From assembly GCF_034479515.1 (NCBI RefSeq), contig NZ_CP140152.1, positions 3,596,001 to 3,660,000 on the forward strand: a DNA stretch of 64,000 bases. Direction: 5' to 3'. This DNA comes from Duganella zoogloeoides. GTDB lineage: Bacteria > Pseudomonadota > Gammaproteobacteria > Burkholderiales > Burkholderiaceae_D. The notes under the pieces are model-generated. The model worked only from the letters and a program-made list of their open reading frames with translations, was not told the DNA's origin and made no database searches. The position numbers were made by a program, and so were the translations under genes. Of the stretch, positions 17,086 through 25,497 are shown piece after piece (position 1 is the stretch's first letter; each line of letters begins with the position of its first letter).

Positions 17086-19032
17086 CTATGCTACCAGCTT
17101 GGCCGGATCGACGAACGGCATCGCAGTGTCGAAAAAGCGGAACGTGGCGCGGCCGGCCGCCTTGGCTTCGTACATCGCCATGTCGGCCTGGCGCAGCAGG
17201 TCGTTGATGGTGTGGTGCTCCTGGCAGAACAGCACCACGCCGATGCTGGGAGTGCTGAGCAGCTCGTGGCCGTCCAGCAGGTAGCAGCGGCTGAGCGCCT
17301 CCAGCACCTTGCCGGCCACCGAGGCCGCGTTGTCGAGCGCAGCCTGCTGCTGGGTGCCCAGGTCTTCGAGCAGGAGCACGAATTCGTCGCCGCCCAGGCG
17401 CGCCACGGTGTCGGTCTCGCGCGTGACTTCCTGCAGGCGGAAGGCCACCATCTCCAGCAGGCGGTCGCCCATGTCGTGGCCCATGGTGTCGTTAAGCGAC
17501 TTGAAGTTGTCGAGATCGACGAACAGCACGGCGCCGTGGCTGGCGCTGCGCCCGGCCTTGGCAATGGCGTGGTGCAGGCGGTCGAGCAGCAGGCGGCGGT
17601 TGGGCAGGTTGGTCAGGCCGTCATAGAACGCCAGGTGGGCGATTTCCGCTTCCGCCAGCTTGCGGGCGCTGATGTCCATGCGGGTGCCCAGCATGCGCAG
17701 TGGTGTGCTGTCCGGCGCGCGGTCCACCACCCTGCCCCGGCTTTGCAGCCACACCCAGTGGCCGGCGCGGTGGCGCATGCGGTATTCGGCCTCGTACGAG
17801 CGGCTGCTGTCGGCCAGGTGCGCGGCCAGCGCGGCGTCCAGGCCCGGCATATCGTCGGCATGCACCAGCGGGCGCCAGTCGAGCAGCACGCGGTTCTGTT
17901 CTTCCAGCGTGTAGCCCAGCATGGCCGCCGAGCGCGCATCGACGCTGCGCACGTCGGCCACCATGTCCCACTCCCACAGGCCCAGGTTGGCGCCGTTCAG
18001 GGCCAGCTCCACTTTTTCGGCAGCGGCGGCCTGCTCGTCGGCGCGCAACCGCGCCAGGTCGTCGAGCGCCTGGCGGCGGCGGTGCACCAGCGCCAGCGTG
18101 CCGGTGGCGCACAGCGCGAACAGCAGCCAGGCCAGCGCGCTGGTCCAGGCCATGCTGCGCCAGCCCTGGGCGATCATGGCGGGATCGCGCCCCAGGCTCA
18201 CTACCAGCGTGTGGTCCAGCCCCAGCCCGCCCATGAACATGGTGCGTTGAACCATCAGGCGCGGTGCGCCATGGGCATCCAGGCCGTCGAAGGCGGTGTC
18301 GGCGCGGCCGCTGCGCTGGTGGCGGCTGAAGAACGGATCGGGCAAGGTGAGCGCGCGGCGCATCGCCGCCGGATCGGCCGGCACGTACAGGATGCGCCGG
18401 CCGCTGTCCTCGATGATGGCGCTGTTCATGTCCGGCGCATACAGGGCCGAGCGCATCACGGCGTCGAAATATTCGGGGTTGAGGATGGCGATCACGGCGC
18501 CGTTGTTGGTGCCGTCGGCGTGCATCAGCGCCATCGACAGCTTGATGTTGAAGACGCCGGGCGTATTTTCGTAGGGCTGCGACAGGTAGAGGGTGTCGGC
18601 GTCGCGCATGGCGGCGACCTTGCTGGTGTAGTTGCTGTCGTCGAGGCGCACGTCGCGCAGGTCGTCGTCGGAGCTGACGATGGCGCCATGGCGGTCCACC
18701 ACCAGCAGCGCGCGCACGCCGGGCATGGCGCGCTTGAGCGACTGCAGCAGCAGGCGGCGGCAATCGGCGGTGCACATGCCGTTGGCGCGGAAGGCGTCGC
18801 GCGTGCTGTCGAGCGCACTGCGCACGCCCTCGAACTGGCGGCTGAGGTTTTCGTCGATGATCAGGGTTTGCAGCCGCATGCGTTCGATGTTGGAGGCGAT
18901 CAGCAGCGCGCGTTCGTTCCAGATGAAATAACCCATCATCAGCGCGCTCACCAGCAGCACGGAGCACAACACCAGCCATTCTGCTTTTACCGTGCGCAGC
19001 ACGGGCAGCTTTTTATCGTTATGCACGAACAT
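17086..19032 (-). CDS. membrane diguanylate cyclase with Cache-like sensor, PAS and GGDEF
   Basis: 648 residues from ATG 19032, chosen because CAGGAGAG precedes it; an upstream extension lacks support. Order: transmembrane helix near residue 20, an extracytoplasmic Cache-like sensor (about 45-270, VDRHGAIVSSDDDLRD), a second helix near 290, PAS (about 320-445, WRPLVHADDMPGLD), and GGDEF (about 470-630). The signature GGDEF is intact (547-551), and RETD five residues ahead is a canonical inhibitory I-site, so it should make c-di-GMP under product feedback. It is monocistronic in the window. The likely role is switching between motile and sessile life in response to an external small molecule (inference). 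Confidence 0.93.
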   Translation of the reverse strand: MFVHNDKKLPVLRTVKAEWLVLCSVLLVSALMMGYFIWNERALLIASNIERMRLQTLIIDENLSRQFEGVRSALDSTRDAFRANGMCTADCRRLLLQSLKRAMPGVRALLVVDRHGAIVSSDDDLRDVRLDDSNYTSKVAAMRDADTLYLSQPYENTPGVFNIKLSMALMHADGTNNGAVIAILNPEYFDAVMRSALYAPDMNSAIIEDSGRRILYVPADPAAMRRALTLPDPFFSRHQRSGRADTAFDGLDAHGAPRLMVQRTMFMGGLGLDHTLVVSLGRDPAMIAQGWRSMAWTSALAWLLFALCATGTLALVHRRRQALDDLARLRADEQAAAAEKVELALNGANLGLWEWDMVADVRSVDARSAAMLGYTLEEQNRVLLDWRPLVHADDMPGLDAALAAHLADSSRSYEAEYRMRHRAGHWVWLQSRGRVVDRAPDSTPLRMLGTRMDISARKLAEAEIAHLAFYDGLTNLPNRRLLLDRLHHAIAKAGRSASHGAVLFVDLDNFKSLNDTMGHDMGDRLLEMVAFRLQEVTRETDTVARLGGDEFVLLLEDLGTQQQAALDNAASVAGKVLEALSRCYLLDGHELLSTPSIGVVLFCQEHHTINDLLRQADMAMYEAKAAGRATFRFFDTAMPFVDPAKLVA

Positions 19033-19184
19033 GTTCTCTCCTGGGGGACAAACAGCAGGACGGCGGCGCCGACCTGTAGCCAATATAGAGCGGTCCGGAA
19101 GTTGGCGAAATCGCACCTTGGTAATGCCGACTCATACTAAGGTTTAGCTTCAGGCATGTAAGCCCCGCGCGCCCATTCCAGCGC

Positions 19185-19201
19185 GGAATAGCAACTATTC
19201 C
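19185..19201. promoter_or_regulatory. perfect inverted repeat upstream of the cytochrome/molybdenum hydroxylase operon
   Basis: GGAATAG-CAA-CTATTCC has 7-bp perfect arms and a 3-bp centre, 61 bp before the start codon of the cytochrome c gene. It is a candidate operator for the operon; no regulator gene lies directly beside it except the LysR gene beyond the operon's end. Confidence 0.4.
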
Positions 19202-19261
19202 TTCAGGCAGGTTACAACTGCGCGTCGGCGTGGCACGATCCTGTTATCAATGGAGGAAGAC

Positions 19262-20563
19262 ATGAAACGCAAGACCAAATGGATAGTGGCCGGCGCGGTG
19301 CTGCTGGCCGGCTGCGCCGGCGCGGCCGCCTGGATGCTGGAGCCGGCGTTCGCGCCCATCGCGCCGCCGGCCGCTGCCAGCTTTGCCGCGCAGGCGGTGG
19401 CGCGCGGCGCGCGCGTGGTGGCCCAGGGCGACTGCATGGTGTGCCACACGGCGGCCGGCGGCCAGCCCTTTGCCGGCGGTCTGCCGCTCAAAACCCCGTT
19501 TGGCACCATCTACACCACCAACATCACGCCCGACGCCGGCACCGGCATCGGCAACTGGTCGGCCGCGGCGTTTACCCGCGCCCTGCGCCGGGGCGTGGCG
19601 CGCGACGGCCATCTGCTGTACCCGGCCTTCCCCTACATCCATTACACCCGCATGTCCAACCAGGACATCGAGGATGCCTATGCCTACCTGATGACACGCA
19701 CGCCAGTGCAGGCCACGCCGCCTGCCAATGAGCTGATTTTCCCGCTCGGCTTCCGGCCGCTGCTGGCCGGCTGGAACCTGCTGTACCTGCATCCCGGCCC
19801 GGTACCGGCCGACAGCAACCGCAGCGAAATCTGGAACCGGGGCCGCTACCTGGTGGACGGCGCCGGCCACTGCGCCTCGTGCCACAGCGCGCTCGGTCCG
19901 ATCGGCGGCGAACGCAGTCCCGCTTTCAGCGGCGGCAATATCGACGGCTGGGATGCGCCGGCGCTCACCGCCCTGCTGCAAGCGCCGCGTCCGTGGACCG
20001 AGCAGCAGCTGGCGCTGTACTTGCGCCACGGCTGGTCGCCCGAACACGGCGCGGCGGCCGGTCCGATGGCGCCGGTGGCGCACAGCCTGGCCACCACCCC
20101 GCCCGAAGATGCAGCAGCCATCGCCCACTACATCATGTCGCTGCAAAGCCCTGCTGCCACGCCGGCGGCAGCGGTCAGTCAACCCGCCGCCAACGATGCG
20201 GTCCTGGCGCCGGGCCGCGCCCTGTTCTCAGGCGCCTGCGCGGGCTGTCACACGACCGCCGCGCCGATGATGGCGGCCGGTGGCCGGCCATCGCTGGCCC
20301 TGAGCAGCGCGGTGGCCGGCGCCCGGCCCGATAACCTGATCCAGACCATCCTCAACGGCCTGCCATGGACCCATGCCGGGCAAACGAGCTACATGCCGCC
20401 GTTTGCCGGCACCCTGACCGATGCCCAGGTGGCCAGCATTGCCGTATATGTGCGCACTGAAATCGGCCAGCGCGCGCCGTGGCAGGACGACCAACGGCGC
20501 CCGCTCGACGCGCGCGCCATCAAACAACGCGTGACCGCCATCCGCAAGGAGAACCAGCAATGA
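19262..20563 (+). CDS. membrane-anchored triheme cytochrome c subunit of a molybdenum hydroxylase
   Basis: 433 residues with an N-terminal signal/anchor helix (about 5-25) and three CxxCH heme sites: CMVCH (58-62), CASCH (204-208) and CAGCH (326-330). This is the architecture of the cytochrome subunit of periplasmic alcohol and aldehyde dehydrogenases, which pass electrons to ubiquinone or a terminal oxidase. ATG 19262 is chosen because GGAGGAAG lies just ahead. The stop overlaps the start of the 2Fe-2S subunit gene (ATGA), and that gene overlaps the Mo subunit the same way, so the three form one enzyme complex in the periplasm. Confidence 0.92.
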   Translation: MKRKTKWIVAGAVLLAGCAGAAAWMLEPAFAPIAPPAAASFAAQAVARGARVVAQGDCMVCHTAAGGQPFAGGLPLKTPFGTIYTTNITPDAGTGIGNWSAAAFTRALRRGVARDGHLLYPAFPYIHYTRMSNQDIEDAYAYLMTRTPVQATPPANELIFPLGFRPLLAGWNLLYLHPGPVPADSNRSEIWNRGRYLVDGAGHCASCHSALGPIGGERSPAFSGGNIDGWDAPALTALLQAPRPWTEQQLALYLRHGWSPEHGAAAGPMAPVAHSLATTPPEDAAAIAHYIMSLQSPAATPAAAVSQPAANDAVLAPGRALFSGACAGCHTTAAPMMAAGGRPSLALSSAVAGARPDNLIQTILNGLPWTHAGQTSYMPPFAGTLTDAQVASIAVYVRTEIGQRAPWQDDQRRPLDARAIKQRVTAIRKENQQ

Positions 20564-21036
20564 CCACCAGCCTTACCGTCAACGGCGTGCAGCACACGCT
20601 GGCCATCGATCCCTCCACACCGCTGCTGTACGCGCTGCGCAACCAGCTGGAACTGAACGGCGCCAAGTTCGGCTGCGGCCTGGGCCAGTGCGGCGCCTGC
20701 ACCGTGCTGCTGGACGACCAGCCGGTGTTCGGCTGCCTGACGCCGGTCGCCGCGTGCGAAGGCCGCAAGGTGCGTACCATCGAAAGCCTGGGCACCCAGG
20801 CCAAACCCGGGGCCCTGCAGGCGGCGTTCATCAAGCACCAGGCCGCGCAGTGCGGCTATTGCATCGCCGGCATGGTGATGCGCGCCCAGGCCCTGCTGGA
20901 AAAGAATCCGCACCCGAGCGAAGCGCAGATCCGCGCCCACATGGAACCCAATCTTTGCCGTTGCGGCACCCACATGCGCATTCTTGGCGCGATCCGTGAA
21001 GTGGCGCAAAAACCTACCGCAGCGAGCCAGAAATGA
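20560..21036 (+). CDS. iorA: 2Fe-2S subunit of isoquinoline 1-oxidoreductase-like hydroxylase
   Basis: 158 residues, the small subunit of the xanthine-oxidase family. A plant-type 2Fe-2S cluster is bound by Cys39, Cys44, Cys47 and Cys59 (FGCGLGQCGACTVLL), and a second, helical-domain cluster by Cys98, Cys101, Cys133 and Cys135 (QCGYCIAGM, NLCRCGTH). It moves electrons from the Mo centre to the cytochrome c subunit. Start and stop both overlap neighbouring genes by 4 nt. The name follows the isoquinoline oxidoreductase alpha family; the substrate may be another N-heterocycle or an aldehyde. Confidence 0.9.
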   Translation: MTTSLTVNGVQHTLAIDPSTPLLYALRNQLELNGAKFGCGLGQCGACTVLLDDQPVFGCLTPVAACEGRKVRTIESLGTQAKPGALQAAFIKHQAAQCGYCIAGMVMRAQALLEKNPHPSEAQIRAHMEPNLCRCGTHMRILGAIREVAQKPTAASQK

Positions 21037-23264
21037 CGATAGCAGAACAACCGATCGACCCGCGCCGCCGCGCCGTGCTGCGTGCCGGCGCCCTGCTGGT
21101 GAGCTTCAGCCTGGTGCCTGCCGCGCGCGCGGAATTCAACGGCATGGGTGTGCCGCCCGTGACCAACCCCAAACTGCCGGGCAGCCTCAGTCGCATTCCG
21201 ATGCTCGATGCCTGGATCCGCATCGCGCCGGACGGCAAGACCACCGTCTTTACCGGCAAGGTGGAACTGGGCACCGGCGTGCGCACCGCCCTGCTGCAGG
21301 TGGCGGCCGAGCAGCTGGACATGGCGCCGGCGGCCATCGATTTTGTCACCGCCGACACCGGCCGCACGCCCAACGAAGGTTTCACCGCCGGCAGCCACAC
21401 CATGGCCGACAGCGGCACCGCGCTGCTGAACGCAGCGGCGCAGGTGCGCGCACTGGTCGTCCAGGGCGCCGCCGCCCAGTGGAAGCTCGACGCGGCCCTG
21501 CTCACCACCCGTAACGGCGTGGTCACCGCGCCGGACGGGCGCCATATGCACTACGGCGCAGCCGTGCGCGGCATCGACCTGCACCGGCCCGCACAGGAAC
21601 AGTCGCCCCTGAAGGATCCGCGCAAATACACCGTGATCGGCGCGTCGCTGCCGCGCGTGGATATCCCCGCCAAGCTGACCGGCGGCGCCGCCTACGTGCA
21701 GGACATGCGCCCGCCCGGCATGGTCCACGCGCGCGTGGTGCGGCCGCCAGCGTACGGCGCCACCCTGCTGTCGGCCGACACGGCCAGCGTGGCCCGCATG
21801 GCCGGCGTGGTGAAAGTGGTCGTCGACGGCAATTACCTGGCCGTGGTGGCGCGCGACGAATGGCAGGCGGTGCTGGCCATGCGCGCCTTGAGCGCCAGCG
21901 CCAAGTGGCGGCCCGGCAAACCGCTGCCGGCGCAGGAAACCATCCACGCCACGCTGCGCGCCCTGCCCTCCCAGGACATCACCATTGCCGACCAGCGCGG
22001 CGCCACCGGCGCGGCCGTTACCACGCTGGCCCACCGCTATTCCAAGCAGTACGTGCTGCACGGGTCGATCGGCCCGTCGTGCGCGCTGGGCCACCTGGTC
22101 GAAGACAAGCTCACGATCTGGACCCATACCCAGGGCGTGTACCCGCTGCGCGCAGCACTGGCCGAACTGGTGGCGATGCCATTCGAATCGGTGCGCTGCA
22201 TCCATACCGAAGGCTCGGGGTGCTACGGCCAGAACGGCGCCGACGACGTGGCGGCCGACGCCGCCCTGATCGCCCGCGCCCTGCCCGGCGTGCCGGTGCG
22301 GGTGCAACTGATGCGCGACCAGGAAAACCAGTGGGAGCCATACGCGCCGGCCATCAGCTCGCAATTGAGCGCGTCGCTCGACGCCAGCGGCAAGATCTGC
22401 GACTGGCAGTACGAACTATGGAGCGGCTCGCACAACGAGCGTCCCGGCAACGCCGGCAAACTGATCCCGGCCACGCTGCTGGCGCGCCCGTTCGTGCCCA
22501 GCCCCTCGGTGCCGATGCCGATGCCCGAGGGCGGCGGCGACCGCAATGCGATTCCGCTGTACGTGCTGCCGAAGTCGCGCGTGGTCAACCACTTCCTGCC
22601 GGTCACACCGCTGCGCACCTCGGCCATGCGCTCGCTGGGCGCCCACGTCAACCTGTTTGCCATCGAGAGCATGATGGATGAACTGGCGCTGGCTGCCCGT
22701 ATCGACCCGGTGCAGTTCCGCCTGCGCCACCTGGACAACGAGCGCGCCCGCGCAGTGATCCAGAGCGCGGCCAGCAAGTTCGGCTGGGACAAGAGGAAAG
22801 CGCGCCCGGACCACGGTTTCGGCTTCGCCTTCGGCCAGTACAAGAACATCATGGGCTACGTCGCGATCGCGGTGGAAATCCGGCTCGATCGCAGCACCGG
22901 CGACGTGCGCATCGTGCGGGTGGTGGCGGCGGTCGATTGCGGCCAGATGGTCAGCCCGGACGGCATCCGCAACCAGATCGAGGGCGGCATCCTGCAATCG
23001 GCCAGCTGGACGCTGTACGAGCAGCTGCAGTTCGGCCCGCAGGGCATTGCCAGCGTGGACTGGGCCAGCTACCCGATCATGCGCTACTCGAACGTGCCGG
23101 ACCAGGTGGACGTGGTGCTGATCGACCGCCCCGGCACGCCGCTGCTGGGCGTGGCCGAAGCGGCGCAGGGGCCGATGGCCGGCGCGCTGGGCAATGCCCT
23201 GGCCAACGCCACCGGCAAGCGCTGGCGCGACCTGCCGCTGGCAGGCCCGCACCTCAGGTCATAA
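21033..23264 (+). CDS. iorB: molybdopterin subunit of isoquinoline 1-oxidoreductase-like hydroxylase
   Basis: 743 residues. The N-terminus has DPRRRAVLRAGALLVSFSL, a Tat-like signal, consistent with export of the folded Mo enzyme. The body is the beta subunit of the aldehyde oxidase/xanthine dehydrogenase family as found in IorB: KVELGTGVRTALLQVAAEQL near the N-terminus, SGCYGQNGADD in the middle, VVAAVDCGQMVSPDGIRNQIEGG and GVAEAAQGPMAGALGNAL, whose Glu is the catalytic base position. It hydroxylates an aromatic N-heterocycle or oxidises an aldehyde, passing electrons to the 2Fe-2S subunit. No XdhC-type maturation gene is seen in the window. Confidence 0.9.
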   Translation: MTIAEQPIDPRRRAVLRAGALLVSFSLVPAARAEFNGMGVPPVTNPKLPGSLSRIPMLDAWIRIAPDGKTTVFTGKVELGTGVRTALLQVAAEQLDMAPAAIDFVTADTGRTPNEGFTAGSHTMADSGTALLNAAAQVRALVVQGAAAQWKLDAALLTTRNGVVTAPDGRHMHYGAAVRGIDLHRPAQEQSPLKDPRKYTVIGASLPRVDIPAKLTGGAAYVQDMRPPGMVHARVVRPPAYGATLLSADTASVARMAGVVKVVVDGNYLAVVARDEWQAVLAMRALSASAKWRPGKPLPAQETIHATLRALPSQDITIADQRGATGAAVTTLAHRYSKQYVLHGSIGPSCALGHLVEDKLTIWTHTQGVYPLRAALAELVAMPFESVRCIHTEGSGCYGQNGADDVAADAALIARALPGVPVRVQLMRDQENQWEPYAPAISSQLSASLDASGKICDWQYELWSGSHNERPGNAGKLIPATLLARPFVPSPSVPMPMPEGGGDRNAIPLYVLPKSRVVNHFLPVTPLRTSAMRSLGAHVNLFAIESMMDELALAARIDPVQFRLRHLDNERARAVIQSAASKFGWDKRKARPDHGFGFAFGQYKNIMGYVAIAVEIRLDRSTGDVRIVRVVAAVDCGQMVSPDGIRNQIEGGILQSASWTLYEQLQFGPQGIASVDWASYPIMRYSNVPDQVDVVLIDRPGTPLLGVAEAAQGPMAGALGNALANATGKRWRDLPLAGPHLRS

Positions 23265-23298
23265 GACGCGGCACTGCGCGGCCAGCGCGTGAAGGGGG

Positions 23299-24192
23299 TC
23301 AGCGCGCGGCCAGCGCACTTTCAACAAAGGCGGCCAGGGCGCGCGCCTTGGCGCTGGTCTTGCGGCCCGACGGGTACACCGCCCACAGGTCGACGGCGGG
23401 CAGGCGCCAGTCCGGCAGCAGGCGCACGACCTGGCCGCTTGCCAGTTCCGGCGCAAACATCCATTCGGTGGCCACGGCCACACCCATGTGCGCCAGCACG
23501 CCGGCGCGCACGCCCTCGGCTGCCGATACCAGCAGCCGCCCGCGCAACGCCACCGGCACGTGCTCGTCGCCGCGCACGAACATGCTGCCAGCGCCATTAC
23601 CATTGCCGGGCCGGTCGTACACCACGGCCTGGTGATGCTGCAGTTCCGACGGGTGCGCAGGCGCACCGTAACGGTCGATGTATGCCGGGGTGGCCAGCAG
23701 CGCGCGCGGACCGCGCGCGAGCCGGCGCGCAGTCATGGCGGAATCCTTGAGGTGGCCCAGGCGCAGCGCAATGTCGGCGCCGCCTTCGATCAGGTCGGCA
23801 TTGCGGTCGTCCAGCACCAGGTCGAGCGTGAGGTCGGGGTGGGTCTCGAGAAAGGCAGGCAAGTGCGGCATGATATGCAGCCGCGCGAACGTCACCGGCA
23901 CATGCGCCACCAGGCGCCCGGACAGACTGGCGCCTACGCCCCGGGCGCCGGCTTCGGCGTCGTGGAAGGCGTCGAGCGCGCGGCGCGCGCCCTGGTAATA
24001 GGCCATCCCGGCCTCGGTGGGCGCGAGGCCGCGGCTGGAGCGCAGCAGCAGCTGCACGCCCAGTTCGGACTCCAGCTGCGCCACCGTCTTGGAAATGCTC
24101 GGCTGGCCGACATTGAGCTGGCGCGCGGCGGCGGAAAAAGTACCGGACTCCACTACCTGCACCAGCGTGCGCATGGCTTGCCAGCGGTCCAT
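23299..24192 (-). CDS. LysR-family transcriptional regulator
   Basis: About 297 residues. N-terminal winged HTH (FSAAARQLNVGQPSISKTVAQLE) and a LysR substrate-binding domain (about 90-295, LSGRLVAHVPVTFARLHIMP, LEHHQAV-like LQHHQAV). ATG 24192 is used; GTG 24195 is possible. It begins right behind the stop codon of the old-yellow-enzyme gene on the same strand, so it is probably cotranscribed with that reductase and may control it. It is convergent with the molybdenum hydroxylase operon. The effector is unknown. Confidence 0.92.
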   Translation of the reverse strand: MDRWQAMRTLVQVVESGTFSAAARQLNVGQPSISKTVAQLESELGVQLLLRSSRGLAPTEAGMAYYQGARRALDAFHDAEAGARGVGASLSGRLVAHVPVTFARLHIMPHLPAFLETHPDLTLDLVLDDRNADLIEGGADIALRLGHLKDSAMTARRLARGPRALLATPAYIDRYGAPAHPSELQHHQAVVYDRPGNGNGAGSMFVRGDEHVPVALRGRLLVSAAEGVRAGVLAHMGVAVATEWMFAPELASGQVVRLLPDWRLPAVDLWAVYPSGRKTSAKARALAAFVESALAAR

Positions 24193-24195
24193 CAC

Positions 24196-25290
24196 CTAGC
24201 CCAGCGCCGGGTAGTCGGTATAGCCGCGCGCCGTGCCGCCGTAGAACGAGTACGGATCCGGTTCATTGTACGGACCGCCCGCGGCAATGCGCGCGACCAG
24301 GTCGGGGTTGGCCACATAGGCGCGCCCGAACGCCACCATGTCCGCCTGGCCGCCGGCCAGCAGTTCCTGCGCCGCCGCCGGCGTCATGCCCGCATTGGCG
24401 ATCACCACGCCGGTGTAGCTTGACCGGATGATGTCGAGGATTCTCGGCATGTCTGGCGTGCCGCCCCAGGCATTGGTGTCGGCGCCATGGATGTAGCCGA
24501 TGCCGCAATCCTCGAGCAGGCGCGCCACTGCACCATACGTCTGCGCGGCATCGGGATCGGTGGCATTGTTATAGGCCGCGAAAGGCGAGATACGCACGCC
24601 CACGCGGTGGGCCGGCAGTACTTCCAGCACCGCCTCGACCACCAGGCGCAGGAAGCGCAGGCGGTTTTCCAGACTGCCGCCGAATTCGTCGGTACGGCGG
24701 TTGACCACGGGCGAGAGGAACTGCTGGATCAGGTAACCATTGGCCGCGTGGATCTCCACGCCATCCAGGCCGGCGCGCACCGCGTTGACCGCACCGGTGC
24801 GAAATTCCGCCACGGCGGCATAGACCTCCTCGGTGGTCATGGCGCGCGACGGCGACGCCGCGATGCGGGTGTAGGTGCCGTTGCGCAGCGCGCCATACAC
24901 CTGCAGCAGGCCCAGGTCGTCGTTCACGCCCGACGGCGACAGCGGTTCGCGGCCCTGCAGCAGTGCATACGAGCTGGCCCGGCCGCTGTGCCACAGCTGC
25001 ATGAAAATGCGGCCACCGGCAGCGTGCACCGCCTCGGTCACGCCGCGCCAGCCGGCCAACTGCGCCTCGTTGTAGATGCCGGGCGCCAGTTCGAACGCGG
25101 CCGAATTGGGCGAGACATTGGTCGCCTCTGTGATGATCAGGCCTGCCGTGGCGCGCTGGCCGTAATATATGGCGTTGAGCGCGCCCGGCACACCGTCGTC
25201 GCCGGAACGGGCGCGCGTGAGCGGCGCCATGGCGATGCGGCTGGTGAGGGCGAGATCGCCGAGTTGGATGGTGTCGTGCAGCTGTTTCAT
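24196..25290 (-). CDS. old yellow enzyme-type NADPH:alkene reductase
   Basis: 364 residues from ATG 25290 (MKQLHDTIQLGD); upstream codons to 25398 have no support. An FMN-binding TIM barrel of the NemA/OYE class: RIAMAPLTRARS, FMQLWHSGR, VEIHAANGYLIQQFLSP, NRRTDEFGGSLENR, VGVRISPF and FGRAYVANPDL. It reduces the C=C bond of enones, maleimides or nitro compounds with NADPH and usually serves in electrophile detoxification. The following LysR gene abuts it. TTGCG-TAATT-CGCAA (25374-25388), about 85 bp upstream, could be the LysR operator (inference). Confidence 0.93.
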   Translation of the reverse strand: MKQLHDTIQLGDLALTSRIAMAPLTRARSGDDGVPGALNAIYYGQRATAGLIITEATNVSPNSAAFELAPGIYNEAQLAGWRGVTEAVHAAGGRIFMQLWHSGRASSYALLQGREPLSPSGVNDDLGLLQVYGALRNGTYTRIAASPSRAMTTEEVYAAVAEFRTGAVNAVRAGLDGVEIHAANGYLIQQFLSPVVNRRTDEFGGSLENRLRFLRLVVEAVLEVLPAHRVGVRISPFAAYNNATDPDAAQTYGAVARLLEDCGIGYIHGADTNAWGGTPDMPRILDIIRSSYTGVVIANAGMTPAAAQELLAGGQADMVAFGRAYVANPDLVARIAAGGPYNEPDPYSFYGGTARGYTDYPALG

Positions 25291-25373
25291 GGCGGTGGTC
25301 CGTAGTGGTTGGAGATGAGCCACTGTAGCCCGCCATCTGCCGGTTGATAATCCAGTCAGGCTCGGCAACACCT

Positions 25374-25388
25374 TTGCGTAATTCGCAA
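25374..25388. promoter_or_regulatory. inverted repeat between the OYE gene and lhr
   Basis: TTGCG-TAATT-CGCAA, perfect 5-bp arms, in the spacer between the divergent OYE and helicase genes. It is a plausible LysR-type recognition site given the adjacent LysR gene; the arms are short, so chance is possible. Confidence 0.35.
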
Positions 25389-25497
25389 CGGTGCGCAACG
25401 ATGGATACCTGAACTACAATCGTGCAGTGCATGTGATTTTTTCATGCGCGCTGAAAGCATCATTGAGTTCGCCCGTTTCGCCCCCATCTTCGTGCCC

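Noticed and set aside
16606..19140. Long plus-strand open frame opposite the molybdoenzyme and cyclase genes
   Set aside because: It spans two well-supported minus-strand genes and their spacer; its His/Ala/Gln-rich translation is typical of antisense readings.
19231..19246. TGGCACG-N4-TGTTA resembling a sigma-54 promoter before the cytochrome c gene
   Set aside because: The -12 GC doublet is missing at the required spacing.
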